This document shows positions 10,080 through 21,420 of a DNA stretch of 64,000 nt, one piece after another. The stretch comes from Sipunculus nudus (lineage: Eukaryota; Annelida; Sipuncula; Golfingiida; Sipunculidae). Under the pieces are notes generated by a model that made no database searches, was not told the origin of the DNA, and saw only the letters and a program-made list of their open reading frames with translations. Location of the stretch: assembly GCA_026874595.1 (NCBI GenBank), contig CM049306.1, positions 21,507,019 through 21,571,018 on the forward strand. The letters run 5' to 3'. Within the stretch, counting starts at the first letter, position 1; the number at the start of each line of letters is the position of its first letter. A program made the translations under genes and the position numbers.

Positions 10080-11389
10080 TAAATTTTTAGTGACTTTTTA
10101 CAAACAAACCGACGGATGTTTGTCTGTGTGCGCTCTACAGGTCGCAATTTTACGGCAATTGCTTTCAAACTTACACAGTTGGTAGATAATCAGATGTCCT
10201 CAAAGCCTTGTGTTTTTGGTCAATATAGGTCAAAGGACAAGGCCAAGGACATCAAAACTTTGCAAAACGGGTTTTTCTTCGTCACTATCAGTCGTATCTA
10301 GTTCAACTGTAGCTCATTTTAATCGTCATTCAAAGGCCTGGTGTGTAGCTGTCTGAAATTTGCTGTAACCATGGTAAAATTCATGATATTCGAAAATATT
10401 TTTTTCCAACTTTGTTAGTTTCAAAGCTATAGAAGTCTAGTTTTTTGCATCAGGTTGCATACAAGTAGTGTTATTCGATTATATACCAGTCTTGCAATAT
10501 CTCGTAAAATATCACGTCAAACAAGTGCAGCGCCCCTTGTGGCCATATCTTGAAAATGAAAAATTTGTTTCGAGATATTATCTCGTTTGACGTGATATTG
10601 TACAAGATATTTCGAAATATTCCTCAGTAATAGCCTATAGAACCCACTAGTCTGCAGGAATCGTGTTGAAACTGATATATGTTATGTCTTACACTTATAT
10701 CTCGAAATTTATTTTCATTTTCCAGATATGGCCACAAGGGGGCGCTGCAATCGAACCTCTCAATCATATCATTTTTTGGTCATATTTCCAAAACAATAAA
10801 CCTCAGTTACAAAATGTAAAGCTTATTTTCTTCCATCTGGTCTCAATCTTGTGGCACTTTGTGAGTATGTCTGTCTGTTAGTTGTCCTCAGATTCGCCTG
10901 CTTGCTGGTTTTTATGTCTCACATATAGCATTCTTCAGGCCATAGGTTTAGAAGATTCCTCTTGAAACTGGTACATCTTAAGTCTTAGAACACTAAGATC
11001 TCGAAAAAAGATTTTCATTTACCGGATATGGCCGCAAGGGGGTGCTGCACTCGAACCTCTCAAACATCATTTTTGGCCATATCTCCAAAACTATAAATCT
11101 CAATTACAGAAGCTATAGCTTATTTTCTTCCTCTGAGTCCTCTCCATAACCTGAGTAAGTCATCTGGTCTTAATCTTGTGTCACATGATCAGCATGTCTG
11201 TCCGTTTGTCGGTTGTTGTTAGCTTTGTCTACTTTCATGTTCTTTTGTGTGATACATGTCATTCTAAAGGCCACAATTCCTCAGCAATCGCTCTGAAAGT
11301 CACTCAATTGATGGAAAACCGACAATTTATATTGTCTGTCCGTCTGTCTGTCATTTTAACTTCCGGCAAGCACTCGACCTCTGGTGGTC
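10080..11389 (+). repeat. Tandem-core repeat element
   Basis: Two direct copies of a ~300-bp unit are seen. GATATGGCC.CAAGGGGG.GCTGCA, then CGAACCTCTCAA, CATATXTCCAAAAC, ATAAA/TCTCA.TTACA and TTATTTTCTTCC recur at about 10725 and 11026. The flanks contain GTCTGTC-type stretches (10868, 11335). The architecture resembles the other tandem-core repeats of this window. The 5' portion (10080-10300) has the AAAGGACAAGGCCAAGGAC phrase common in repeats of this kind. No transposase is visible. Confidence 0.6.
10526..10749. repeat. Long hairpin within the tandem-core repeat
   Basis: Arms of ~52 bp (10526-10577 and 10698-10749), from TGCAGCGCCCCTTGTGGCC to its complement, with a few indels. The outer part of the next direct unit at ~11026 has the same arm sequence. 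A second pair just outside or inside (ATATCACGTCAAAC at ~10509, GTTTGACGTGATAT at ~10587) forms another hairpin. Confidence 0.75.
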
Positions 11390-11644
11390 TAGTTTTTGTG
11401 TTTGTTCACAACATATTACTTACGCCACAATGAACGGAATCTCATGGCATATCGAAAATAAGTCAAGGAAGAAACTATTAGATTTTGGTGTGAACCATGA
11501 TCCGTATTTTGTGTGCATCCTGGAATGTAATCAAGGAATATTCACAAATGTACAGCTCAGTCACTTCCGCATGAATGAACTTGGGGAATATGGGCCGAAT
11601 AAGGGAATGGCGGAGGTTTGCATTCATTAGAATGCAGATTTCTT
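11390..11644 (+). repeat. Interspersed repeat, family C, copy 2
   Basis: Begins GTGTTTGTTCACAACAT, runs through GAATATGGGCCGAATAAG and ends GAATGCAGATTTCT, in register with the copies at 8228 (inverted) and 62203. The 66-codon frame at 11430-11630 lies inside and is not considered a gene. Confidence 0.65.
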
Positions 11645-13849
11645 GTTCCTCATTTTACTTTTACTAATGTGTGCAATGATAAATATGGATCTTGTAAATC
11701 TGTGATTTAACACTCTACAGGTCTTGATAACAGTTTCATAATTGGAAATTACAATTAACCTCTGGTATAAATTACTGACCAGAATACTACTTTGAAGCAT
11801 AATAACCGCCTGTTAATTAATAAATCAAAGATCATTCAAGTGTGAATTTGGAATGGTTAATATGCAATTTATATGCTTGCGTGCGAGCATATGTGTGTGT
11901 TAGAGAGAGAGAGATGTCGACAAATATAGAATGCATGCGCACCTTGCGTTTGGCGGTATCAAAATAAAACATCTCCCCTTAAATATGTAAGTAAAATGCT
12001 CCTTATAAAATGAAAAAATTTACAATTGTGTCCAACAGTAAAGTTCTGTCAATATCGCCCTGCCTGGGATTTTACGTATTAAGGTTTGTTACTAAAATGC
12101 CTTTAATAAAACATAATTACATGTACCGATGGACGTGACTCGGTGCCAGCTGTTATAGTTGGCTAAAGAGCCGTAATTTAGTTATATTTTGTGCTAAGAG
12201 GTGGTAGTACCTGTTCTAAGCTTTGCGACAGGGCAACAGTAAGATTGATGGCTCTGATATTGGGAGGAACGGGTTTAACTATTACATCGACTGGGCCAGT
12301 CTACGCCTACGTCTAAAAAGAAGCACAGGTCATTCCATGCAGAGATTTTATATATTGGTTAATTTGGGTATTTATTGACCCAGTTCCTGCCTCTTGGGAC
12401 TTTGCAGCCAGGCCGTATACTGTCATTCATTTTAATGACGGTGGTATATATTTGATGATGACAGAAATTCCACTGGGACAATCAAATGCCAATATATATC
12501 GTATGCGTCTTATTAGCGCCACCATGAGTGGACTGACAGACCATCCTAAGACGTGCTTTGTTCCTCAGTGCTCCAATTCATACGCAGATGGCATCTTTCA
12601 TGGTTATTATTTCTCACTTGTTCGAATGCTGAGTTAACCTATTTTGTCTGTCTGTTCGTCCATCAGTTTGCTTGTGTTAATACATTGCTAATTTTAGCTT
12701 TCAATATATAAATCGTGACATTAGGTAGAGCTCATATTACCAGGATTTTTTTCGTGTAAATGGCAGAGATTTTCTTGAAATTTTCCCTTGCGGTAATCGG
12801 ACCTAGTAGAACTTTACGTCAACTAATTTGAGGAATATCATGTCCGTAGGATGACAGCTTTGTTAGATAAATATTACTTTTTATACGCCGATTTGTTCCA
12901 CGATCGTTATAATACAGGATAAAATCGTATCGGAAAGTATCTTTTATAAATATTAGCCCGAAAAACTCCCGATCCTTTCGTACTGCATGGCATTCACTTT
13001 ATATCTTTGTTTTTAATATTCAGCCTATTTGCGATTCTCACTGGTGGATATATGATATTTATATTTGACATTGTAATTTTGTTTCCTCAAGAACGATGTT
13101 GCTTTCGTCCCTTCACAGGAAAGTCATAAAAAAAAAACATTCATAACATGCATGAAAGATTTATTCCCCATTAAAATGCTTCAACCCCGTTAAGCCAGTG
13201 ATAAGGAATTGACCTGCATGCAGCTGGGCAAAACAGAGGCGGCTCACATAAAGATAATCCCTGTAAAAAAGTGCCTAATGCTGAGTCAGAGAATACCTCA
13301 TATATGTCCCAATGAAAAAGTATATAGGAGGATATCTATTTTCAGACTTTTTGTTGGTATTAGATAAAAAAAAATATATTTTCTTAACTTATTGCGCGAG
13401 ACATACCTTTAACAATATTTCTTATGACTGTTCTTACATTCAACTTTGGTATTGGGCAAAATATCACGCTTTTTCGCTTATTGTATGGTGGATATTTGCG
13501 TTATGTACGGGTGTAAGGGAAAGCTGTATAAAAAGGTTGACAAGCTTTATGGAACGGAGAATACAAGACGTCAAAATAAACTTTATATCTGACATATCTG
13601 TATAGTTATCTGACATATCTGTATTGTATTTCCCTTTATTTTAATAGGCTGTGGTAACCCTTTTGCATTGATAGATGATATCATGAATTCAAAAACATAT
13701 CTAGCATTGCAAAATTATAAGAAGTAACGTAAGAAATATCACGATTTAGTCGTAAAATCTCAGTCTTTTTTATTAAGCTTTTGTATGTTTAGCCTATTTA
13801 CATTTCTCACTCGTGTTTTGATATCAAAATTTAACATTTTCCCCCTTTA
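11645..13849. other. Non-coding stretch
   Basis: No gene or repeat could be supported. There is a short GA run near 11906 and a GTCTGTCTGTTCGTCC phrase at ~12645 that may be a fragment of a tandem-core repeat head. The 97-codon frame at 13312-13605 is AT-rich, lacks a recognised domain and has no clear splice context. Confidence 0.4.
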
Positions 13850-14712
13850 AAGGGTTGCTACAACAATGAGTGCTCACCGGAATGGCCTAAATATTTCTTG
13901 TGTTACATAGGGCACTTCAGAGATATAAATAATTTTATATGCTATATACCCATTTTTTATATTTAAAACTAGAACTTTCTGGTATAAGAGATCCCATAGT
14001 ATCCTATGACTCGGTATATCTCCTGTAACATAGGCTTCGTTGTTCTGAAGTATATATTTACACTTTAAAAGGTGAAGGTCGCAAGGACCAAAGCCATTTT
14101 TTTAAAACTTGTCCTTGAAACAATTTGTGTATTAAGTTTTTGAAAAACAAATGCACTTCTTCAAAAGTTTAGAGGTTAAACAGTCCCATATATACATAAG
14201 TATCCAATAAATATATATATATATATATATGATACAATAATTGATACAATAATTGTGTCATATTTGATGACATATAAGGTGAACTTCAGAAGTCATCGGC
14301 TTCACAAAATTCCAATGTTTCCACTGAATGGACCTTCAAGATCAAGGTCATGGTCACCCGTGTTCTTATTTGTCAGTCATCTTGGTTGAAAGCATGTGTG
14401 TTTCAAATTTTAAAGAAATAATATGCAGTTCTTCAAAACTTATGGGTTCATTATTATCATGCATTTTGCTTGATTGGACAGTCTACTATCAGGCAATATC
14501 TCTGTAATTAAAAGCTATTGATTTTATATTCGAAATTTAATCAAACTGACAGTACCAATCTTCTTGATTTCTCTTGATTTTAACAAGGTATGAAATTCAT
14601 CACCTATATCAAAGGTGCAGTCCTCATGAAATATCCAAAACCTTTCTTGAGCCTGTGATAAAATTAAATCCGCAGTTATGAGAATAGCGGAGTCCCTCGG
14701 AGGAGGCTAATT
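13850..14712 (+). repeat. Degenerate interspersed repeat
   Basis: Phrases typical of invertebrate interspersed repeats recur: AACTAGAACTTTC, AAGGTGAAGGTCGCAAGGACC, GACCTTCAAGATCAAGGTC. The motif ATGCA.TTCTTCAAAA.TT appears twice (~14151 and ~14422), giving an internal unit of ~270 bp. A GGAGTCCCTCGGAGGAGGC hairpin closes the region near 14690. A (TA)n tract lies at 14211-14231. There is no coding capacity. Boundaries are approximate. Confidence 0.45.
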
Positions 14713-15327
14713 CTTTTACAAAAAAGGTGGTGAAATTTGCTTAAAGTGATGACAAAGTAAACTGAGAAAAAAATATTTTCTTTTCTTATGTAAATATTTG
14801 AAATATTTTCACGAAGGTAATGAAGTAAATATTTGTTTGATAATCGCATTTAATCCTCCTAACCATGGTATAATCAAGAGCTTTAAGCGGAGTCTTTCAG
14901 CAACAGAATGTTAATAGTATATTCAAGAGATTTGTTGGTTCGGTTGTGAAAACATGAGAGTTTCAGTAAAAACAGTATTTGCAGGACAAGTGATAAAGGC
15001 TGCCTGGGAAAATAATCGTTAGGGACCAGTTACTATCCAGAAAAAATGGAGATCGAAATGCATTTTTTATGCACAACTTATTATCTTTAACATAAAATTA
15101 TTCAGATACAAGAAAGAAAGTAGTATCCACCCACAGTCTGATCTCCTTAAATCCCAGTTTTTTAATTATAGAACAAAAATTAAGCTTCAGTGCTATAAAT
15201 CCAAAACAAGAACCCTTTAAAATTTAGACTTCATAAATACCGTGAAGTGAGTACCTTATCGAAGCTACAATTTTCCAAAATTAAAGTCAAAGTAAAATGC
15301 AGCAGAGCGTCGTGACTCTTAGGTCGC

Positions 15328-15793
15328 TTATTCAATTTTTAAGATAACTGGCTCACTGTGGTGTGTACAAAGTAAACGTGAACGCTGCATTGTATTTGCC
15401 AATGACGAAAAAAACTTGCTTGCATAACTGGGAAACTGGTTATACGGTCCAATGGCCGAAACCGCAAGTATAAAGGCGTTGTGTCTCGAAACACTGTCGT
15501 TCACAAGATCGGGTTCGGCTCTCGAATGGCATGGCTGGGTCTCCGCTGCTGGGATCGATAGAGGGAATGTAGGTTGCTTCTGGCTTTGTGCCTGTGGATG
15601 CTGTAGCTTTCCTAAAAAGATCACCGACTCGGGATGGACGGTGGCGGCCTTTGCGGCTGGAGAACGTGGTTAAGGAGCGCTCAGGGCTGAGGTTTGACCA
15701 CAGCAACCTGTAGTTGCTCGAAGAGCGTAAACTTTCTTTGTCTGGCTTGGCTGTATGGTATTGTTTGCATGCTTGTTTCAGATCATCAGTCAA
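15328..15793 (-). CDS. GC-richer open segment, possible exon or pseudogene
   Basis: No family recognised. This segment is clearly richer in GC than its surroundings and stays open on the minus strand in two overlapping frames: 117 codons at 15440-15793 and 98 codons at 15328-15624. Both read with a varied, serine/proline-rich composition (for example YRLLWSNLSPERS and GDLFRKATAS in the first, AEPDLVNDSVSRHN in the second). A coding sequence interrupted by a frameshift would produce such a pattern, as would a chance GC-rich block. An upstream TGA lies ~30 bp before the first frame. No good acceptor or donor was found. Confidence 0.18.
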
Positions 15794-15799
15794 ATTATT

Positions 15800-17590
15800 T
15801 ATTTTTCAACCTGGTACCATGTTTAAACTCCTGTATAAAATATACCTGTCCACATGCGAACTAAGCTTCCTTTGACGCTGCATTTTAATGTTTGTGTGTT
15901 TTTTAAGGAAGGTCGATCCTGCTTTATATTGTTTAAGTGGATTTGGTGTCGAATATTAGTTTAATATACTTATATCGGTTTATAAATGTCAATCTTATTT
16001 TGACCTACAGTTATTAAGATAAATCAACTGGATATTGCAGAGCATTACAGTGAGTTTAAAAAAGTACTTATTCATGTTGAGATACTTTGTTCACCCAGCC
16101 TATGCTTTTTTGTTAAATAATTCAAAGACTTTCTCAAAACATTCGATGAAACGAAAGAAACTCTCTCTTCCAAGGATGAAAAATAAACCTCTGAGAATCC
16201 ACTTTCGTTAAAACATTTTCAGGGATATACTGGCAGCTAAGGATATGTTTATATTATCTTTAAGAAAATTCTTTTCAAGGGACAACAGAATGATTTACGA
16301 CTATATATAAAAAAGCATTGCTTTTAAAGGTCATTGCGCTTTTGTTTGTGTAATACAAATTTCTAGTCCCTGGGAGATAGCCTTTACCAGAAATATACGT
16401 GTTTTTTTTCAATGGTATATCTTTTGTATTGAGTGATTTGATCATCAAGGACGCCGCCTCCGGCCCATAAAGGCATCACAATGAAGCTTTAACATCCTCG
16501 CGGGTACTTATTCACAGAGATAACGGTTACCAAGGTCGCTGTCAAACATAATCAAACTGGCGGTACTTCTTATCAAACCCAGAATGATCCTTTTATGCTT
16601 CCTTTTGGTTTCACTTGGAGAGGTAATCAGTGGATCCATCCACTCTGTGTTGAAGTTGCGATTTCATGAATCAGTAGACATTTACATTTGGCTGATACAG
16701 CTTGTAAAATGGGTCTCTCGATCTGCCAGGGGTCTGCCAAACAAGCATGTCACTGAAATTGCTTATAAAAGATGGCCTTTGCAATGGTGCTCGGATCTCA
16801 ATGACATTGAGCTTTGTCTGACAATAGAGAGTCTACCCCAGCGTCAGAATACCTGTACATGTTGTATAGAGAATGCCCCTAGAACGCTCGATGTGAATGA
16901 CAAATATTTTCGAAATTTTTGACAGCGTCTCATGGTCTACACGTTAGCTGTCACTTAAAATAAATCCGACCAATTCGTTGCGGAAAATGAAGCAAATCGT
17001 CAATACGTTTCGGGTATCGCTTTACGTATATCGCAATACATATTGTACCTGAATAGGCTGACCGATACCAAGCCCTACATAAAAAATAATACTTTTTTTT
17101 GTTTATTCATCACTCGTAGCATAATGTTAATGAAAGTTTATTACGGTAATGATGAAATAAGATGGATGTCCGTTGCAGTTCGTTGTCGCCTACGACTTGT
17201 GTCACGACGTATAGGCTTACCAGCCCAGTGTGTCGTGTATTCACGGCTAGTCTGCAAGAGGAGGGCCGAATCTGTATAACACACTTAGTGCTTATAAAAG
17301 GTGTAATGATACTGGGATCCCCTTGAAAGAGTGAACAGGGAAAATTCTACTTTTGTGCGGATAACAAGCCCAAATGAAGAGATTATAATAAGGCCATTAT
17401 CCGCTCCACATAAGCTCTACGATTTTGTGAAATAGTATAACTTTTTTAAGAACAATCGTCAGCGGTAACGCTACTCTGGATGTTAAACGAATAGTGTACA
17501 CTATGGTCACGAAAACGTCAGAAATGTGAAAAAAAAGTGTATTGTTGTAAACATATACAGATTTCGAGAAAATGATACTGCATCGACCGT
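15800..17590. other. Mostly non-coding stretch
   Basis: Apart from the weak candidate at 16584, nothing could be supported. The 78-codon frame at 17043-17279 has no recognised domain. Confidence 0.35.
16584..16922 (+). CDS. Candidate secreted-protein start (first exon or small ORF)
   Basis: An ATG opens a 112-codon frame whose first ~18 residues (MILLCFLLVSLGEVISG) resemble a signal peptide with a hydrophobic core. After codon 13 the sequence GGAGAG|GTAATC matches a splice donor, so 16584-16622 could be a signal-peptide first exon, with the rest of the frame being intron. The downstream part has scattered cysteines (CTCCIEN near the end), but I recognise no family. No TATA box or 5' support is evident. 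Chance is a serious alternative. Confidence 0.15.
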   Translation: MILLCFLLVSLGEVISGSIHSVLKLRFHESVDIYIWLIQLVKWVSRSARGLPNKHVTEIAYKRWPLQWCSDLNDIELCLTIESLPQRQNTCTCCIENAPRTLDVNDKYFRNF

Positions 17591-20500
17591 TTTTAGCTCA
17601 GCTGACTGAAAGTTATCTGAGCTATAGCGATCATCCTTTGTCCGGCGTCCATCTGTCCGTCTGTCTGTCCGTCTGTCCGTCCGTTAACAAGGCACAAATC
17701 GTAACCACAAGACCTGGAATCTTCTTACTTGACATCCTTGGAGGTCCATAAAAAATCTCCTTGGAAACCTGAAATCAGGTCTCTGTTACCCATATTCTTC
17801 GAGCTATGGGGCTACGAAGTACCCCCCAGAATAATGGAAAATTTGATACAAAACCTCAAGTATCTGAACAACTAATGCATTGATCACCATGATCTTTTGC
17901 ATGGATATTGATCATGGAATGTTTCATCAGTTTCTGCAGACTGGTGGCGCCACCTGTATTTTTCCGATTTTTTACGATTTTTTTTCTCTATTTTTGAGAC
18001 CTCTTAATGTGCGGTCATCTGTTAACAGGGCACAAATCGTAACGACTAGACCTAGAATCTTCTCTCTTGACATGCAGAGAGGCCCATGAAAAGTCTCTTA
18101 GGAAACCTGAAATAAGGTCTCTGTAACCCATAACATCTGAGCTATGGGGCTCCGAAGTATCCCCCAGAATAATGGAAAATTTGATACTTAAGCTCAAGTA
18201 TCTGAACAACTATTGCATTGATCACCATGATTCTTTGCATGGATATTGATCATGGAATGTTTCATCAGTTTCTGCAGTATGGTGGCGCCACCTGGATTTG
18301 TTTTTTAATATTTACAATTTTTTCTCTATTTTGGAGACCTTCTAAGATATGGTTGTCTGTTAACAGGGCACAGAAGGTTAAAATTGGACCTAGAATCTTC
18401 TAACTTGACATGCCAGGAGGTCCATGAACAATCTCCTTGGAAACCTGAAATTAGGTCTCTGTTACCCATATCCTTCAAGCTATGGGGCTCAGAAGTACCC
18501 TCAGAATAAAGGAAAATTTGATACAAAGCTCTAGTATCTGAACAACTAATGCATTGATAACCATGATTTTCTGCAAGGATATTGATCATGGAGTGTTTCA
18601 TCAGTTCCTGCAGACTGGTGGCGCCACCTGGATTTGTTTTTTAATATTTACAATTTTTTCTCTATTTTAGAGACCTTCTAAGATATGGTCGTCTGTTAAC
18701 AGGGCACAGAAGTTTTAATTGGACCTAGAATCTTCTAACTTGACATGCCAGGAGGTCCATGAACAATCTCCTTGGAAACCTGAAATTAGGTCTCTGTTAC
18801 CCATATCCTTCAAGCTATGGGGCTCAGAAGTACCCTCAGAATAAAGGAAAATTTGATACAAAGCTCTAGTATCTGAACAACTAATGCATTAATAACCATG
18901 ATTTTTTGCAAGGATATTTATCATGAATTTTTTTTAATATTTACATTTTTATTTCTCTATTTTGGAGACCTTCTAAGATATGGTTGTCTGTTAACAGGGC
19001 ACAAAAGGTTAAAGTTGGACCTAGAATCTTCTAGCTTGACATCCAAGGAGGTCCAATAAAAATCTCCATGGAAACTTGAAATTAGGTCTCTGTTATTCAT
19101 ATCCTCTGAGCTACAGGGTCCTGAATCCTCCCCCCTTCCTCAGAATAATTAAAGATTTTTAGCTCAGCTTACTGTAAGTCATCTGAGCTATAGTGATCAC
19201 TCTTTGTCCGTCCAGCCATCTGGCCGTCCGGCCGTCTGTCCGTTAACAGGGTACAAATCGTAACCACTGTACCTGGAATCTTCTTACTTGACATCAAGAG
19301 AGGTCCATGAAATATATCCTTCGAGCTATGGGGCTCCGAAGTACCCCCCCAAGAATTAAGCAAAATTTGATACAAAAGCCCAATTATCTGAATAACTACT
19401 GCATTGATCACCATGATTCTTTGCATGACTATTGATCATGGGATGTTCCATCACTTCCTGCAGACTGGTGGCGCCACATGGATTTTTTCCAATTTTCACG
19501 AATTGTTTTCTCTTTTTTGAGACCTGCAATGAAACTGTCATCTGTCCATGAATAATAAACTTCTTGGAAACCAGAAATTAGGTCTCTTTTACCAATATTC
19601 TTTGTGCTATGGGGCTGTGAAGTACCCCCCCCCCCCCAGAATAATCAAATTTTTCATACAAAAGCTCAAGTATCTGAAAAACTACTGCATTGATCACTAT
19701 GATTATTTGCATATATATTGATCATGGGATGTTCCATCACTTCCTGCAGACTGGTGGCGCCACCTGTAATTTTTCCAATTTTCACGAATTGTTTTCTCTT
19801 TTTTGAGACCTGCAATGAAACTGTCATTTGTTAAGAGGGCACAAATCGTAACCGCTGGACCTGGAATCTTCTCACTTCAAATCTAGGAAGGTCTGTGAAT
19901 AATCTTCTTGGAAACCAGAAATTAGGTTTCTTATACCAATATTCTTTGTGCTATGGGGCTGTGAAGTACCCCCCCCCCCCCCCAGAATAATCAAATTTTT
20001 CATACAAAAGCTCAAGTATCTGAAGAACTACTGCATTGATCACCATGATTATTTGCATAAATATTGATCATGGGATGTTCCATCACTTCCTGCAGACTGG
20101 TGGCGCCACCTGTAATTTTTCCAATTTTCACGAATTGTTTTCTCTGTGAATAATCTTCTTGGAAACCAGAAATTAGGTTTCTTATACCAATATTCTTTCT
20201 GCTATGGGGCTGTGAAGTACCCCCCCCCCCCAGAATAATCAAATTTTTCATACAAAAGCTCAAGTATCTGAAAAACTACTGCATTGATCACCATGATTAT
20301 TTGCATGAATAATGATCATTGTGTGTTCCATCACCTCCTGCAGACTGGTGGTGCCACCTGTATTTTTTTTCCATTTTTTATGATTTTTTTAGACCTGCAA
20401 TGAAACTGTCAACTGCTAACATGGCACAATTCTTAACTGCTGGACCTGGAATCTTCTAAATTGACATCAAAGGAGTTTATGAATATATCTCTGTGGAAGC

Positions 20501-21420
20501 CTGAAATTAGGTCTCTGTTACCCATATTATCTGAGCTATGGGGCTCATATACCCCTCAGAATAATTAAAAATTTGATACAAAAGCTCCAGTAGGTGAATA
20601 ACTAATCCATTGATCAGCATGATTCTTTGCATGCATATTGATCATGGACTCTTTCTTCAGTTTCCGCAGAAATGGTGGCACTACCTGTATTTTTTTCCAA
20701 TTTTTAAAACAAATTTTCTTCTCTATTTTGAGACCTTCAAAGATTTGGCCGTCTGTTAACCAGACAAAGCATTAACGGTTGGACTGAGAAATTTTTTAGA
20801 CTGACAAAATTAGTTTATTAATTAGCTGTGGTGTCATCTAGTTGTGTATTTTTACATGTATTTTTGAGTATGACATATTACACCTCTGCAAAAGCTGGTA
20901 TTTCCAAAGTCTTGCTACACTTTGCCATCTGCGATGCCAGCAGATTTGAGGGCCGACAGATCAGGAGACATTCCATGCCTCAGCCCATGCTCCTGTGATT
21001 TGATGGACTGCCTGTATTCTAGTTTTATGCAATTTTTTCTCTATTTTTCAGACCGACAAAATTAGTTTCGTAGCTATGGTGTCACTCAGTGGGTCAGATG
21101 GGGCACAAATTGTATCCACTTGGCCTAGAATCCTCATACATTACTTTCAGGGAGGTCAATACAAAATCTCCTTGGAAACCTTAAATAATTTCACTTTGAC
21201 CAAAAATATTATGCAATCTGTGTGAAAGAACATGATTTTATCACTCTATTTGTCAGTTTGGCACAAATGGTAGCAGTTTGATGTGGAATAAGGTCACTGA
21301 AACCTATACCTAAGGTCTATTGGTAAACTGCATGATTTCAAGCTTTCTGGGAGTCATTCCACCCATTGTTCAAGGCTCCTTGAATTCAGCTGGCGTCAAG
21401 GCCCATGGGCCACTTGTTTT
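17591..21420 (+). mobile_element. Large tandem-core non-autonomous element
   Basis: Starts with a hairpin head (TTTTAGCTCAG ... CTGAGCTA) and a GTCCGTCTGTCTGTCC stretch, then carries about ten copies of a core unit. The anchor GTTAACA.GGCAC occurs at 17683, 18021, 18359, 18695, 18990, 19242, 19830, 20414 and 20752, giving intact spacings of ~338 bp. Other units are shortened (around 18925, 19540 and 20150). Each unit contains GAGCTATGGGGCT followed by a C-run, a CCATGATC...GATCATGG hairpin and CAGACTGGTGGCGCCACC. The 3' end has a unique segment and finishes CTTGAATTCAGCTGG...GGCCCATGGGCCACTTGTTTT. No protein is encoded; the many short minus-strand frames are repeat-derived. Hairpins at both ends and insertion next to T-runs would suit a Helitron/Helentron-like derivative, but that is inference. 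Confidence 0.8.
19151..19240 (+). repeat. Second (internal) head within the tandem-core element
   Basis: TTTTTAGCTCAGCTTACTG...CTGAGCTATAGTGATC followed by TTTGTCCGTCC repeats the head found at 17591. It sits directly after a unit that breaks off (AGAATAATTAAAG). Either one element inserted into another or two elements recombined; only one 3' end (21420) is seen for the two heads. Confidence 0.75.

Noticed and set aside
9056-10185. Pair of ORFs sharing the same first ~66 residues
   Set aside because: The identity is explained by the young tandem duplication and does not indicate selection. The better splice signals in that segment are on the other strand.
17880-20263. Many 60-90 codon ORFs with similar peptides (SEPHS...)
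   Set aside because: All derive from the 338-bp repeat units and end differently in each unit.
17591-21420. CRISPR-like regular array
   Set aside because: Units are ~338 bp with no short repeat/unique spacer alternation and no cas genes; the window is eukaryotic.
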